From JBLHZY01 sp050633265 (GTDB lineage: Bacteria; Pseudomonadota; Alphaproteobacteria; Rhodobacterales; Rhodobacteraceae): 64,000 nt of DNA. The notes under the pieces were generated by a model, which was not told where the DNA came from, did no database searches, and saw only the letters and a list, made by a program, of their open reading frames with translations. The stretch is from contig JBOEGE010000001.1 of the NCBI GenBank assembly GCA_050633265.1, forward strand, positions 1-64,000, written 5' to 3'. A program made the translations under genes and the position numbers. This document shows positions 50,283-59,812 of this stretch, in pieces. Numbering within the stretch: position 1 is the stretch's first letter; every line of letters begins with the position of its first letter.

Positions 50283-50316
50283 AAAGGCGCGCCGGGTTCC
50301 CGCGCGCCTTTTGCTT
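50283..50316 (+). terminator. Rho-independent terminator after bamB
   Basis: AAGGCGCGC and CGCGCGCCTT arms are separated by a short loop and followed by a T-rich run, 22 bp after the bamB stop. It may only partly separate bamB and der. Confidence 0.75.
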
Positions 50317-50464
50317 TACATAGATCGCGCCCTGCATACCGCGCCCCTTGCCGCCAATCCACGGCCCGCCAAAAAGGGGCCGTAGCGCCAAGCCCCGCGC
50401 AAAGCCCCTTTCTTGTATCCGATGGATAGTGTATCGCAGCCGCTTGAAAGAGAGGCCAAGCCTG

Positions 50465-51952
50465 ATGAGCATCACCCTTGCCATTGTGGGGCGCCCCAAT
50501 GTGGGCAAATCCACGCTGTTCAACCGCCTTGTCGGCAAGCGCCTTGCGCTTGTTGATGATCAGCCCGGTGTCACGCGCGATCTGCGCGAGGGCGAAGCGC
50601 GCCTTGGCGATCTTCGCTTTACGGTGATTGATTCTGCCGGGCTTGAAGAGGCCACGGATGATAGCCTTCAGGGCCGCATGCGCCGCCTTACAGAGCGCGC
50701 GGTTGAGCTCGCGGATATCTGCCTGTTCTTGATTGATGCGCGCGCCGGGGTTTTGCCTGCCGACCGTGTATTTGCCGAAATCCTGCGCAAGAAAAACGCC
50801 AATGTGATCCTCGCGGCCAACAAGGCCGAAGGCGCTGCCGCTGATGCAGGCGTTCTGGAGGCTTGGGAGCTTGGACTTGGCGAGCCGATCCGCCTTTCTG
50901 CCGAACACGGCGAAGGCCTCAACGATCTTTACTCCCAGCTCGCGCCCATCGTTGATGGTTTTGCCGAACGCGCGCTGCAGGACGAGCCTGAAACAGATGT
51001 GGCCGTTGGCGAAGACGACGAGGATGCGCCGCGCATCCCGACCAAGGCCAACCCGCTGCAAGTCGCCGTTGTCGGCCGCCCGAATGCGGGAAAATCCACC
51101 CTGATCAATCAGCTTTTGGGCGAAGAGCGCTTGCTGACCGGCCCCGAGGCAGGGATCACGCGCGATGCGATCTCTGTGATGCTCGATTGGAACGGCGTGC
51201 CTGTGCGCATGTTTGACACAGCCGGCATGCGCAAGAAGGCCAAGGTTCAGGAAAAGCTTGAGAAACTCTCGGTCTCCGACGGGCTGCGGGCGGTGAAATT
51301 TGCTGAAGTTGTGGTGGTTTTGCTCGATGTGGAAATCCCCTTTGAGCAACAAGATCTGCGCATCGCCGATCTGGCCGAGCGCGAGGGCCGCGCCGTTGTG
51401 ATCGCCGCCAACAAATGGGACGCCGAGCCCGAGAAAAACGCCAAGGCCAAAGAGCTGCGCGAAGAGTTTGCGCGCCTTTTGCCCCAGCTGCGCGGCGCGC
51501 CGCTGATCGCGGTCTCTGCGAAAACTGGCAAAGGCTTGGACAAGCTCGCCGAGGCGATCCTTAAAGCGCATGAGGTTTGGAACCGCCGCATTCCAACCGC
51601 GCGCCTCAATCAATGGCTGATTTCCATGGTCGAGGCGCATCCGCCCCCCGCACCCGCCGGGCGGCGCATCAAGCTGCGCTACATGACCCAAGCCAAGACC
51701 CGCCCGCCGGGCTTTATCGTGATGTGTTCCTATCCGGACAAAATGCCAGAGAGCTATAAGCGCTATCTTGTCAACGGGTTACGCGAAGATTTTGATATGC
51801 CGGGGACGCCGATCCGGCTGACCTTCCGCGGCCAGTCTGATCAGAACCCCTATAAGAACCGGACGAAATCCACGCCGTCGCGCCTGCGCAAACACCTTGG
51901 CAAAGCGCGCGCCGACGAGAAAAAGCCGCGCACCGATGGGCGCAGCCGGTAG
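50465..51952 (+). CDS. der: Ribosome assembly GTPase Der (EngA)
   Basis: 495 residues. Two GTPase domains in tandem are required for 50S subunit assembly. The first has GRPNVGKST at residues 9-17, DQPGVTRD and NKAEG; the second has GRPNAGKST at about 204-212, GPEAGITRDAIS, DTAGMRKKAKV and NKWD. The KH-like C-terminal domain includes LNQWLISMVEAHPPP and IKLRYMTQAKTRPPGF. The start at 50465 gives the standard MSITLAIVGRPNVG opening with a GAGAGG RBS. Confidence 0.97.
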   Translation: MSITLAIVGRPNVGKSTLFNRLVGKRLALVDDQPGVTRDLREGEARLGDLRFTVIDSAGLEEATDDSLQGRMRRLTERAVELADICLFLIDARAGVLPADRVFAEILRKKNANVILAANKAEGAAADAGVLEAWELGLGEPIRLSAEHGEGLNDLYSQLAPIVDGFAERALQDEPETDVAVGEDDEDAPRIPTKANPLQVAVVGRPNAGKSTLINQLLGEERLLTGPEAGITRDAISVMLDWNGVPVRMFDTAGMRKKAKVQEKLEKLSVSDGLRAVKFAEVVVVLLDVEIPFEQQDLRIADLAEREGRAVVIAANKWDAEPEKNAKAKELREEFARLLPQLRGAPLIAVSAKTGKGLDKLAEAILKAHEVWNRRIPTARLNQWLISMVEAHPPPAPAGRRIKLRYMTQAKTRPPGFIVMCSYPDKMPESYKRYLVNGLREDFDMPGTPIRLTFRGQSDQNPYKNRTKSTPSRLRKHLGKARADEKKPRTDGRSR

Positions 51953-51978
51953 GGCATTTTGCGAGATGTGAATTGAAG

Positions 51979-52011
51979 GGCGCGCTTTCGGCAACGAGGG
52001 CGCGTTTTTTT
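51979..52011 (+). terminator. Probable terminator after der
   Basis: CGCGC and GCGCG arms with a longer loop are followed by seven T residues, 27 bp after the der stop. The stem is short, so efficiency is uncertain. Confidence 0.65.
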
Positions 52012-52060
52012 GGGTGGTGGGTGGCCTTAGCTGGATGTGCTTGGGGCGCGGCTTGGGATT

Positions 52061-52085
52061 GAGTATTTTTGCCAAGAAAAAGTTG
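52061..52085 (-). repeat. Dispersed 24-25-bp repeat, copy C (inverted)
   Basis: GAGTATTTTTGCCAAGAAA followed by AAGTTG, the exact reverse complement of copy B. It lies in the convergent gap between der and xthA. Confidence 0.72.
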
Positions 52086-52123
52086 GAAAGGCGCGCTTTT
52101 GAGAGGGGCAGCGATTTTGCGCT

Positions 52124-52933
52124 TTAGAGATCAAGCGTGATCCAGATGGGCACGTGATCTGAGGGCTTTTCTTTGGCACGCGCGAATGCATCGATTTGGC
52201 AATCGGTGAGCAGGTCTGCGGCTTGTGGGGTGAGCAGGAAGTGATCAATGCGGATGCCATCGTTGCGCTCAAATGCGCCGCGCTGGTAATCCCAAAAGGT
52301 GAATTGTTCTGGGCTTTGGTTGCGGGCGCGAAAGGCTTCGGTGAAGCCGAGGTTTTCTATCTCGCGAAAGGCGCGGCGGCTCTCATCGCGAAACAGCGCG
52401 TCCTCGCGCCAAGCATCGGGGCGTTTGGCGTCTTCCGCTTGGGGGATAATGTTGTAATCGCCGGCCATCAGCGCGGGTTCTTCGCTTTCCATCAGCGCGG
52501 CGGCGCGCGCTTTGAGCCGGGCCATCCAATTGAGTTTATAGGCGTATTTGCCCCCCGCGACCGGCGAGCCATCGCTTTCAAGCTCGACCGGGTTGCCATT
52601 GGGCAGGTAGAGCCCGCAGACGCGCAGCGCCCCTTTATCGCCAATCACAGTGGCTTCGATCCAGCGGGCTTGCTCATCCGTTTCATCGCCGGGAAGGCCG
52701 CGTGTGATATCCTCAAGCGGCAGGCGCGAGAGGATCGCGACCCCGTTAAAGCTTTTCTGACCATGGGTTTCGACTTGGTATCCCATGTCCTCGAAATGCG
52801 CGCGCGGGAAGTTCTCATCGACGGATTTGATCTCTTGGAGCAGGGCCACATCGGGCTTGGCCTCTTCCAGCCAATCGCTGAGCGCGCCAATGCGGGCTTT
52901 GATGCCGTTGATGTTGAAACTGGCGATTTTCAT
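52124..52933 (-). CDS. xthA: Exodeoxyribonuclease III
   Basis: 269 residues. It is a 3'-5' exonuclease and AP endonuclease of base excision repair. Motifs are IASFNINGIKAR, LLQEIKSVDENFP, GVAILSRLPLE, LYLPNGNP, AGDYNIIPQAED and the terminal RIDHFLLTP and KPSDHVPIWITLDL with catalytic Asp and His. The ATG has AAGGG upstream. Confidence 0.95.
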   Translation of the reverse strand: MKIASFNINGIKARIGALSDWLEEAKPDVALLQEIKSVDENFPRAHFEDMGYQVETHGQKSFNGVAILSRLPLEDITRGLPGDETDEQARWIEATVIGDKGALRVCGLYLPNGNPVELESDGSPVAGGKYAYKLNWMARLKARAAALMESEEPALMAGDYNIIPQAEDAKRPDAWREDALFRDESRRAFREIENLGFTEAFRARNQSPEQFTFWDYQRGAFERNDGIRIDHFLLTPQAADLLTDCQIDAFARAKEKPSDHVPIWITLDL

Positions 52934-53002
52934 CGGATGACCCTTGGTTTTTGCTCGGTGGTTAGGTGTAACGCGCAGGCGGGTTGAGGCGCAAGGCGGG
53001 GA

Positions 53003-54184
53003 TCAAGATTGCGCTGCAATGGCCGTGCCGGCGGCCCAGCCAGAGGACCAGGCCCATTGGAAATTGAATCCGCCGAGCCAGCCGGTAACATCAACCGCTT
53101 CGCCAATGAAATAAAGCCCCGGGACAGTCTTGCTTTGCATATCCGAGGAGTTCAGCCCATCTGTATCAATGCCCCCGATGGTGACTTCGGCGGTGCGATA
53201 GCCCTCGGAGCTGGTGGGGGTCAGGCGCCAGTTTTGCAAGCGCTCGGCCAGCTCGGTAAGGCGCTTATCAGACCAATCGGCGATATTGCCACTAAGGGCG
53301 AGGCTTTCGGTGAAATGCGCGGCAAGGCGGCTGGGGAGCAATTCGCCCAAGGCTTTGCCAATCGAGCGGCGGCCATTTTCCGCCCGTTTATCGCGCAGCA
53401 TGGCCGCAAGATCGCGCTTTGGCATCAGATCAAGGGAGATCTCATCGCCCTCAACCCAGTAGGATGAGATTTGCAAGATCGCTGGGCCAGATAGCCCGCG
53501 ATGGGTGAAGAGCATCGCCTCGTCAAAGCTGGTCGCGCCAACGCGGGCGGAAACGGGCAGGGCGGTGCCCGCCAGCGGCTTGATCCAGGCGAGCTCTTGT
53601 TCGGCAAAGGTGAGGGGGACGAGGCCGGGGCGGGGCGCTATCAGCGCGTGATTGAACTGCTCTGCGATTTGATAGGCAAAGCCGGTTGCGCCCATTTTGG
53701 GGATGGATTTTCCTCCTGTGGCGACCACCAGATTGCGCGCGGTGAAGCGGCCAGCGGAGCTGCGCAGATTGAAATGCGTGCCGTCATGGCTGATGCTGTC
53801 AATGGAGGTTTCAAGGCGGATCTCGGCGCGCGCTGCCTCGGCCAAAAGCATCGCCACGACCTGTTTGGCGGACCCATCGCAAAACAGCTGGCCGAGGGTT
53901 TTCTCGTGATAGGCGATTTTGTGCTTCACCATGAGATCAATGAAATCCCATTGGGTATAGCGGGCCAGGCAAGATTTGGCGAAGTGCTTGTTTTGAGAGA
54001 TGAAATTGCCGGGGCCAGCGTGCAAATTGGTGAAATTGCAGCGCCCGCCGCCCGAGATGCGGATCTTTTCGCCCGGTGCGCGCGCGTGATCCAGCACGAG
54101 CACTTTGCCGCCCCGAGCGCTTGCATGAATGGCCGCCATGAGGCCCGCAGCGCCTGCGCCTAGGATGATCGTATCATATGCCAT
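53003..54184 (-). CDS. HI0933/BaiN-family flavoprotein
   Basis: 393 residues. FAD binding is shown by TIILGAGAAGLMAAIHASARGGKVLVLDH and KIRISGGGRCNFTN, with the family's VPLTFAEQE and the ending GLYFIGEAVDVTGWLGGFNFQWAWSSGWAAG. The family (TIGR00275) is widespread; the substrate is unknown in most members. Confidence 0.88.
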   Translation of the reverse strand: MAYDTIILGAGAAGLMAAIHASARGGKVLVLDHARAPGEKIRISGGGRCNFTNLHAGPGNFISQNKHFAKSCLARYTQWDFIDLMVKHKIAYHEKTLGQLFCDGSAKQVVAMLLAEAARAEIRLETSIDSISHDGTHFNLRSSAGRFTARNLVVATGGKSIPKMGATGFAYQIAEQFNHALIAPRPGLVPLTFAEQELAWIKPLAGTALPVSARVGATSFDEAMLFTHRGLSGPAILQISSYWVEGDEISLDLMPKRDLAAMLRDKRAENGRRSIGKALGELLPSRLAAHFTESLALSGNIADWSDKRLTELAERLQNWRLTPTSSEGYRTAEVTIGGIDTDGLNSSDMQSKTVPGLYFIGEAVDVTGWLGGFNFQWAWSSGWAAGTAIAAQS

Positions 54185-54326
54185 GTCGCGCCCGATTGCC
54201 CTGCCTCATCACTTGGGTTTTGCCGCCGCATGATTGGCCTCTGGGCCCGCAAAGAGCAAGCGCAGAGGCGCGCGTTTTGCCGATTTGGCCGCGCAAATCA
54301 GGCGCAGATCACAGGGGCGGCGCCGT

Positions 54327-54662
54327 TTACATCGAAAAGGATGTTCCGCAGCCGCAAGAGGCCGAGGCATTCGGGTTCTCAATCACAAAACGCGCGCCGA
54401 TCAATTCCTCAGAAAAATCAATCACCGCGTTGGACAAAAACGGCAAGGACACCGCATCAACCAAGACCTTTTGCCCCGCGCCTTCAAGCACCAGATCATC
54501 GCCCGCAACCGCTTCTTCCAGCGTGATTTCATACTGAAACCCAGAGCAACCGCCGCCCTCAACCGCGACCCGAAGCGCCTTTGGGGCGGCATCATCGGCG
54601 TTGATCTCAGCGAGCCGCGCAAAGGCGCGGTCGGTCACTTTGGGGGGAAGGGTCAGCTCCAT
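54327..54662 (-). CDS. erpA: Iron-sulfur cluster insertion protein ErpA/IscA type
   Basis: 111 residues. The three cluster ligands are Cys39 (GGGCSGFQYEI), Cys103 and Cys105 (ASCGCGTSFSM). A-type carriers pass Fe-S clusters to target enzymes. The ATG at 54662 was preferred because it leaves a 77-bp divergent promoter region to dgt; an ATG at 54698 or GTG at 54710 would lengthen it. Confidence 0.9.
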   Translation of the reverse strand: MELTLPPKVTDRAFARLAEINADDAAPKALRVAVEGGGCSGFQYEITLEEAVAGDDLVLEGAGQKVLVDAVSLPFLSNAVIDFSEELIGARFVIENPNASASCGCGTSFSM

Positions 54663-54739
54663 GGGGCTATCCGTTTGTTCTGTTGCGCTGAAAGACATAT
54701 ATGTCGGCACAGGACAGGCGACAAGTGAAGGAGCAAAAG

Positions 54740-55939
54740 ATGCTCAAACCCTATGCATCCCAGCCCGGCGAAACCCGCGGCAGGCTCTTCCCCGAGGCCA
54801 TAAGCACCTTTCGCTCGCCGTTTCAGCGCGATCGCGACCGGATCATCCATGCCTCGGCCTTTCGCCGCCTCAAGCATAAAACCCAAGTTTTCGTCGAACA
54901 TGAGGGCGATTATTACCGCACCCGCCTGACCCATTCCATCGAGGTTGCCCAAGTCGCGCGCACGATTGCCGGGGCTTTGGGGCTGAATGATGCTTTGGCC
55001 GAATCCGTTGCTCTTGCGCATGATCTTGGCCATCCGCCCTTTGGCCACACGGGCGAGGATGCTTTGGCCGAACTCATGGCGCCTTACGGGGGCTTTGATC
55101 ACAATGCCCAAGCCATCCGCATCGTCACCAAGCTTGAAAAACACTACGCCGATTTTGACGGGCTGAACCTCACATGGGAAAGCCTAGAGGGCATCGCCAA
55201 GCACAACGGCCCGCTGATCGGCCCCAATGCCGAAGTGGGTGTTGGCACGGATCAGATCGGCGCGGGCGAGGGGCCGCAGTTTGAAGATCTGCCCTATGCG
55301 TTGCGCGAATTCAACGATGCCTTTGATCTTGAGATGCACACATTTGCCAGCGCCGAGGCGCAAGTTGCCGCTGTGGCCGACGATTGCGCCTATAACCATC
55401 ACGATCTGCATGACGGGTTGCGCGCCGGGCTTTTCACCGATGCCGATCTGATGGAACTGCCGCTAACGGGGCCGTGTTATGAGGAGGTCGATAAGCTTTA
55501 CCCCGGGCTTGATCCGATGCGGCGGCGCCATGAAGCGCTGCGCCGGGTCTTTGGGGTGATGGTTGAGGATGTGATCGCGATTGCGCAAAACCGCCTCGAA
55601 AGCGCCCAGCCAAAATCCGCCCAAGATATTCGCGATCTCGGCGCGCCGGTGATCCGCTTTTCCAAGCCTGTCTATCAAAACATCAAATCTATCAAAGGCT
55701 TCCTCTTTACCCGCATGTACCGCGCGCCCTCCGTTGTGGCCGAGCGCGAGCGGGTAACGGCAATGATCAACGCGCTGTTTCCGCTGTTTATGAAAGCGCC
55801 GGAAAACCTGCCCGAAGAGTGGCGCGATGATGTGGCGGCGGCCAATTCTGATGAAGCATTGGCGCGGATCGTTTTGGATTATGTGGCCGGAATGACGGAT
55901 CGCTTTGCCATTCAGGAATTTGAGCGGCTTTGTGGATAA
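54740..55939 (+). CDS. dgt: dGTPase-like HD-domain triphosphohydrolase
   Basis: 399 residues. It hydrolyses dGTP (or other dNTPs) to the nucleoside and triphosphate. The HD metal site is YYRTRLTHSIEVAQVARTIA and ALAHDLGHPPFGHTGEDAL. GDYYRTRL and the opening SPFQRDRDRIIHASAFRRLKHKTQVF are typical of the dGTPase-like type 2 family. RBS AAGGAG fixes the start at 54740. Confidence 0.92.
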   Translation: MLKPYASQPGETRGRLFPEAISTFRSPFQRDRDRIIHASAFRRLKHKTQVFVEHEGDYYRTRLTHSIEVAQVARTIAGALGLNDALAESVALAHDLGHPPFGHTGEDALAELMAPYGGFDHNAQAIRIVTKLEKHYADFDGLNLTWESLEGIAKHNGPLIGPNAEVGVGTDQIGAGEGPQFEDLPYALREFNDAFDLEMHTFASAEAQVAAVADDCAYNHHDLHDGLRAGLFTDADLMELPLTGPCYEEVDKLYPGLDPMRRRHEALRRVFGVMVEDVIAIAQNRLESAQPKSAQDIRDLGAPVIRFSKPVYQNIKSIKGFLFTRMYRAPSVVAERERVTAMINALFPLFMKAPENLPEEWRDDVAAANSDEALARIVLDYVAGMTDRFAIQEFERLCG

Positions 55940-56011
55940 CGCTTAGTCAATGGCGCTAGACTTGCGCTGCACGATAGCGCATTTTCGGCAGAAGTTTTTT
56001 AAGGATCAATC

Positions 56012-57892
56012 ATGGCCGTAGAAACAGCAGCAGGGGCGCTTAGCCCGGTGATGGCGTTTGCTCTTGTGGGCGCGCTTGGGGTTGGGGCGCAATGGGTCGC
56101 TTGGCGGCTGCGCTTGCCTGCGATTGTGCTGATGCTGGCGGCGGGCCTGCTGGTTGGGCCGGTGTTTGGGCTGTTTGATCCAGCGCGCGATATTGGCCCG
56201 ATAACCGGGCCGCTGATATCGCTCGCGGTGGCGGTGATCCTGTTTGAAGGCGGGCTGACGCTTGATTTTCACAAGCTCGGCGATGCGGCGCATGGGGTCA
56301 AACGCCTCGTGATCGTGGGCGCGCCGCTTGGCTGGCTGCTTTCTACCCTAACGCTGCATTATGGCGCAGGGCTTGGCTGGGAGGCCTCGGCCGTTTTTGG
56401 CGGTATCATGGTTGTCACAGGCCCCACCGTGATTGCGCCCTTGCTGCGCACCGCGCGCCTGTCGCGCCGCCCGGCATCCCTGCTGCAATGGGAAGCGATC
56501 GTGAACGATCCGATTGGGGCTTTGGCGGCCGTTTTGGCCTTTGAGGTTGTGCTGGTTTTGCGCACGGCTGAAACGGCGGGAAGCGCAGTTATTGATTTGG
56601 TGATCGGCATCGGTGCGGCGCTTGTGATTGGCTATGTCGCCGGGCGCGGGATTGCGCGCTCTTTTAGGCGCGGCTGGGTGCCGGAATATATGAAAGTGCC
56701 GGTGCTTTTTGCGGTGCTTTTGGTCTGTTTCTCCGTCTCTGATTGGCTGCTGCACGAAAGCGGATTGCTCGCGGTAACGGTGATGGGGCTGGTGATTGCC
56801 AACGCGAACCTGCCAAGCTTTGAAGAGCTGCGCCGCTTTAAAGAACATGCAACGATCCTGCTGGTTTCTGGCGTGTTTATCCTGCTGGCCGCCTCGCTTG
56901 ATTTTGCCACATTGGGCCAGCTCAATTGGCGCGCGGGGCTCTTTGTTGCGCTGGTGGTCTTGGTTGCGCGCCCGCTCACAGTGCTTGTTTCGCTGGCCTT
57001 TACCAAACTGCCCTGGAACGAACGCCTGCTGATCGCTTTGACTGGGCCGCGCGGGGTTGTTTTGGTTGCTGTGGCGGGGCTGTTTGGCGAACGTTTGGCG
57101 CAAGCGGGCGTGCAGGATGGCGCGGTGATCGGCCCGCTCGCTTTTGTGCTGGTGCTTTGTACGGTTGTCTTGCATGGCTTTACGCTTGCCCCGCTTGCGC
57201 GCCTGCTTGGGCTGGCCTCTGGGGAAAAACCGGGCGTGCTGCTGATCGGTGGATCGCGCTTTACAACCGGGCTGGCAGAAGCGCTAAAGGGCGCGGAAAT
57301 CCCGGTTTTGGTGAGCGATCCAAACCACGCCCATCTGATCCGCCCGCGCGCGGCCGGGGTCGAAACCTTTTACGGCGATATTCTGGGCGAAGCGGCCGAG
57401 CACAACCTTGAACTGCTCAGCTATTCCACCATCATCGCCGCCACCGATAATGATCCCTATAATACCCTCGTTGCCACCGATCTCGCGCCCGAATTTGGCC
57501 GCGATAACGTCTGGCAAATCGCCCGGCTGAAATCCGATAACAAGCGCCATGCTTTGCCAGCCCAGCTTGGCGGGCGCAGCTTTGGCGGGGGCAAAACCTT
57601 TCGCGAACTGGATGATCTGGCGCGCGAAGGCTGGCGCTTTACGGTGACCAAACTCAGCGAAGAATACACCTATCCCCAGTGGCGCGAAGAGCGCGCGGAT
57701 GCAATCCTTTTGGGCAAAATCACCAAAGCGGGCGAGCTCAAACGCATCCCCAAACTTGAGGCGGAAAAATTCGCACCCGGCGTGCGCCTGCTCTCCTTTG
57801 GGCCGCCGCTTAAGGATAAGATCGTGGCCCCGCCGCTGCCCGATGCGCCCGGCACATCCGCCCCGCTGATTGAGCCCGATCTGCCCGGCTGA
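56012..57892 (+). CDS. Cation:proton antiporter with C-terminal TrkA-N-like regulatory domain
   Basis: 626 residues. About 12-13 membrane segments cover residues 10-400, with PTVIAPLLR and WEAIVNDPIGALAAVLAFEVV in the ion site and TGPRGVVLVAVAGLFGERLAQAG later. Residues about 410-530 are a nucleotide-binding domain (GVLLIGGSRFTTGLAEALKGAEIPVLVSDPN, TIIAATDNDPYNTLVAT). It probably exports Na+ or K+ and may be controlled by NAD(H). AAGGA precedes the start. Confidence 0.88.
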   Translation: MAVETAAGALSPVMAFALVGALGVGAQWVAWRLRLPAIVLMLAAGLLVGPVFGLFDPARDIGPITGPLISLAVAVILFEGGLTLDFHKLGDAAHGVKRLVIVGAPLGWLLSTLTLHYGAGLGWEASAVFGGIMVVTGPTVIAPLLRTARLSRRPASLLQWEAIVNDPIGALAAVLAFEVVLVLRTAETAGSAVIDLVIGIGAALVIGYVAGRGIARSFRRGWVPEYMKVPVLFAVLLVCFSVSDWLLHESGLLAVTVMGLVIANANLPSFEELRRFKEHATILLVSGVFILLAASLDFATLGQLNWRAGLFVALVVLVARPLTVLVSLAFTKLPWNERLLIALTGPRGVVLVAVAGLFGERLAQAGVQDGAVIGPLAFVLVLCTVVLHGFTLAPLARLLGLASGEKPGVLLIGGSRFTTGLAEALKGAEIPVLVSDPNHAHLIRPRAAGVETFYGDILGEAAEHNLELLSYSTIIAATDNDPYNTLVATDLAPEFGRDNVWQIARLKSDNKRHALPAQLGGRSFGGGKTFRELDDLAREGWRFTVTKLSEEYTYPQWREERADAILLGKITKAGELKRIPKLEAEKFAPGVRLLSFGPPLKDKIVAPPLPDAPGTSAPLIEPDLPG

Positions 57893-58008
57893 TCGCTGGG
57901 CAGGCAGGCCAAACCAAACACCCCAAGGCGCGCCCTTTGCGCTTGGTGCATTGACCTGAGCGCGCAGGGTGGTAAACCCAGCCTACACCCCTCGTTCAGG
58001 ACCAAAAG

Positions 58009-59730
58009 ATGAACCTTTTTGCAGATATCCGCACGCTTGTGATTGCCAGTCTTGAGGCCATGGTTGCTGAGGGCGCGCTGCCCGCAGGCCTGAGCTTTGA
58101 CAATGTGGCGGTCGAGCCGCCGCGCGATGCTTCGCACGGGGATATGGCAACCAATGCGGCCATGGTTCTGGCCAAGCCCGCAGGCCTAAAGCCGCGCGAT
58201 ATTGCAGAAGCTCTGGCCGCCAAACTGGGGGCTGATCCGCGCATTGATATTGCCGAAGTGGCAGGCCCGGGCTTTCTCAATCTGCGCTTGGATCAAGGGC
58301 TTTGGGGCGGGCTTGTCACCAGCATTTTGAGCGATGCAAATTACGGGCAGTCAAGCTTGGGGCAGGGCACCAAAATCAACGTTGAATTCGTCTCGGCCAA
58401 TCCGACAGGCCCGATGCATGTGGGCCATGCGCGCGGCGCGGTCTTTGGCGATGCTTTGGCAACGCTGCTGTCCTATGCAGGCTATGACGTGACCAAAGAA
58501 TATTACATCAACGATGGCGGCGCGCAGGTCGATGTTTTGGCCCGCTCGGTTTATGAGCGCTACCGCGAAGCATGCGGCCTTTCCCCGGAGATTGCCGAAG
58601 GGCTTTATCCGGGCGATTATCTTGTCCCTGTCGGCGAGGCGCTCAAAGCGAAATACGGCGAGAGCCTGCTTGATCAGGACGAAAGCATCTGGCTCGCTGA
58701 TCTGCGCGAATTTGCAACAGAAGCGATGATGGCGATGATCCGCGAAGATCTCGCCTCGCTCGGGGTTGTGATGGATCACTTCTTCTCGGAGAAATCGCTT
58801 TATGATACCGGGCTGATTGAAAGCGCGATCAAGGAATTGGATGAGGCGGGCCTGATCTATCGCGGCACGCTGGATCCGCCAAAAGGCAAGCTGCCCGAGG
58901 ATTGGGAAGCGCGCGAACAAACCCTGTTTCGCTCAACCGCGCACGGCGATGATGTGGATCGCCCGGTGAAAAAATCCGACGGCTCCTGGACATATTTCGC
59001 CCCCGATATCGCCTATCACTACGACAAAGTGCAGCGCGGCTTTGATCAGCTGATCGATGTGTTTGGCGCGGATCACGGCGGCTATGTGAAGCGGATGAAA
59101 GCGGCGGTTTCGGCGCTCTCGGATGGCAAAGTGCCGCTTGATGTTAAGCTCGTGCAATTGGTGAAACTGTTCAAAAACGGCGAGCCATTTAAGATGTCCA
59201 AACGGGCAGGGACGTTCGTTTCCTTGCGGGATGTGGTTGAGCAAGCTGGTGCAGATGTCACCCGTTTTCATATGCTGACGCGCAAGAATGACGCGCCGCT
59301 TGATTTCGATTTCGCCAAAGTGCTTGAGCAATCCAAGGACAATCCGGTCTTTTATGTGCAATATGCCCATGCGCGGATTTGCTCTGTTCTGCGCAAGGCC
59401 GAAGAGGCGGGCATTGCCCTGAGCGACGCGCCAAAACTAGAGGATGAGGCCGAGTTTGAGCTCGCCCGCAAGCTTGCCGAATGGCCGCGCCTTGTTGAGA
59501 TCGCAGCCCGCAGCCACGAGCCGCATCGCATCGCCTTCTACCTCTATGATCTGGCCTCGGATTTCCACGCGCTGTGGAACAAGGGCAACGAAAAGACCCA
59601 TCTGCGCTTCCTCCAAGAGGGTGACAATGCTGCATCAGCGGCGAAAATTGCCCTTCCACGGGCCGTAGCCGTTGTTATTTCAGCAGGACTTGGTATCTTG
59701 GGCGTAACCCCGGCAAGCGAGATGCGCTGA
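58009..59730 (+). CDS. argS: Arginine-tRNA ligase
   Basis: 573 residues. It charges tRNA-Arg. NPTGPMHVGHARGAVFGD (HVGH at 137-140) and KMSKR (395-398) are the class I motifs. The Arg-tRNA N-terminal domain (residues 1-100) and the C-terminal anticodon-binding DALR domain (VQYAHARICSVLRKAEEAG) are complete. Confidence 0.97.
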   Translation: MNLFADIRTLVIASLEAMVAEGALPAGLSFDNVAVEPPRDASHGDMATNAAMVLAKPAGLKPRDIAEALAAKLGADPRIDIAEVAGPGFLNLRLDQGLWGGLVTSILSDANYGQSSLGQGTKINVEFVSANPTGPMHVGHARGAVFGDALATLLSYAGYDVTKEYYINDGGAQVDVLARSVYERYREACGLSPEIAEGLYPGDYLVPVGEALKAKYGESLLDQDESIWLADLREFATEAMMAMIREDLASLGVVMDHFFSEKSLYDTGLIESAIKELDEAGLIYRGTLDPPKGKLPEDWEAREQTLFRSTAHGDDVDRPVKKSDGSWTYFAPDIAYHYDKVQRGFDQLIDVFGADHGGYVKRMKAAVSALSDGKVPLDVKLVQLVKLFKNGEPFKMSKRAGTFVSLRDVVEQAGADVTRFHMLTRKNDAPLDFDFAKVLEQSKDNPVFYVQYAHARICSVLRKAEEAGIALSDAPKLEDEAEFELARKLAEWPRLVEIAARSHEPHRIAFYLYDLASDFHALWNKGNEKTHLRFLQEGDNAASAAKIALPRAVAVVISAGLGILGVTPASEMR

Positions 59731-59812
59731 AAACAAGCGCACGGCAGGCCACATTATGGGGGCAAATGAGCAGGCAAGCCCTTTCCCGTAAGGGGGAGGC
59801 GATGAGGCATAG

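Noticed and set aside
50252..51691. 479-codon minus-strand frame opposite der
   Set aside because: Shadow frame; Der on the plus strand has all GTPase motifs.
48117..51952. Possible novelty of the TPR-bamB-der cluster
   Set aside because: The order matches the conserved yfgM-bamB-der block known from E. coli, so it is ordinary.
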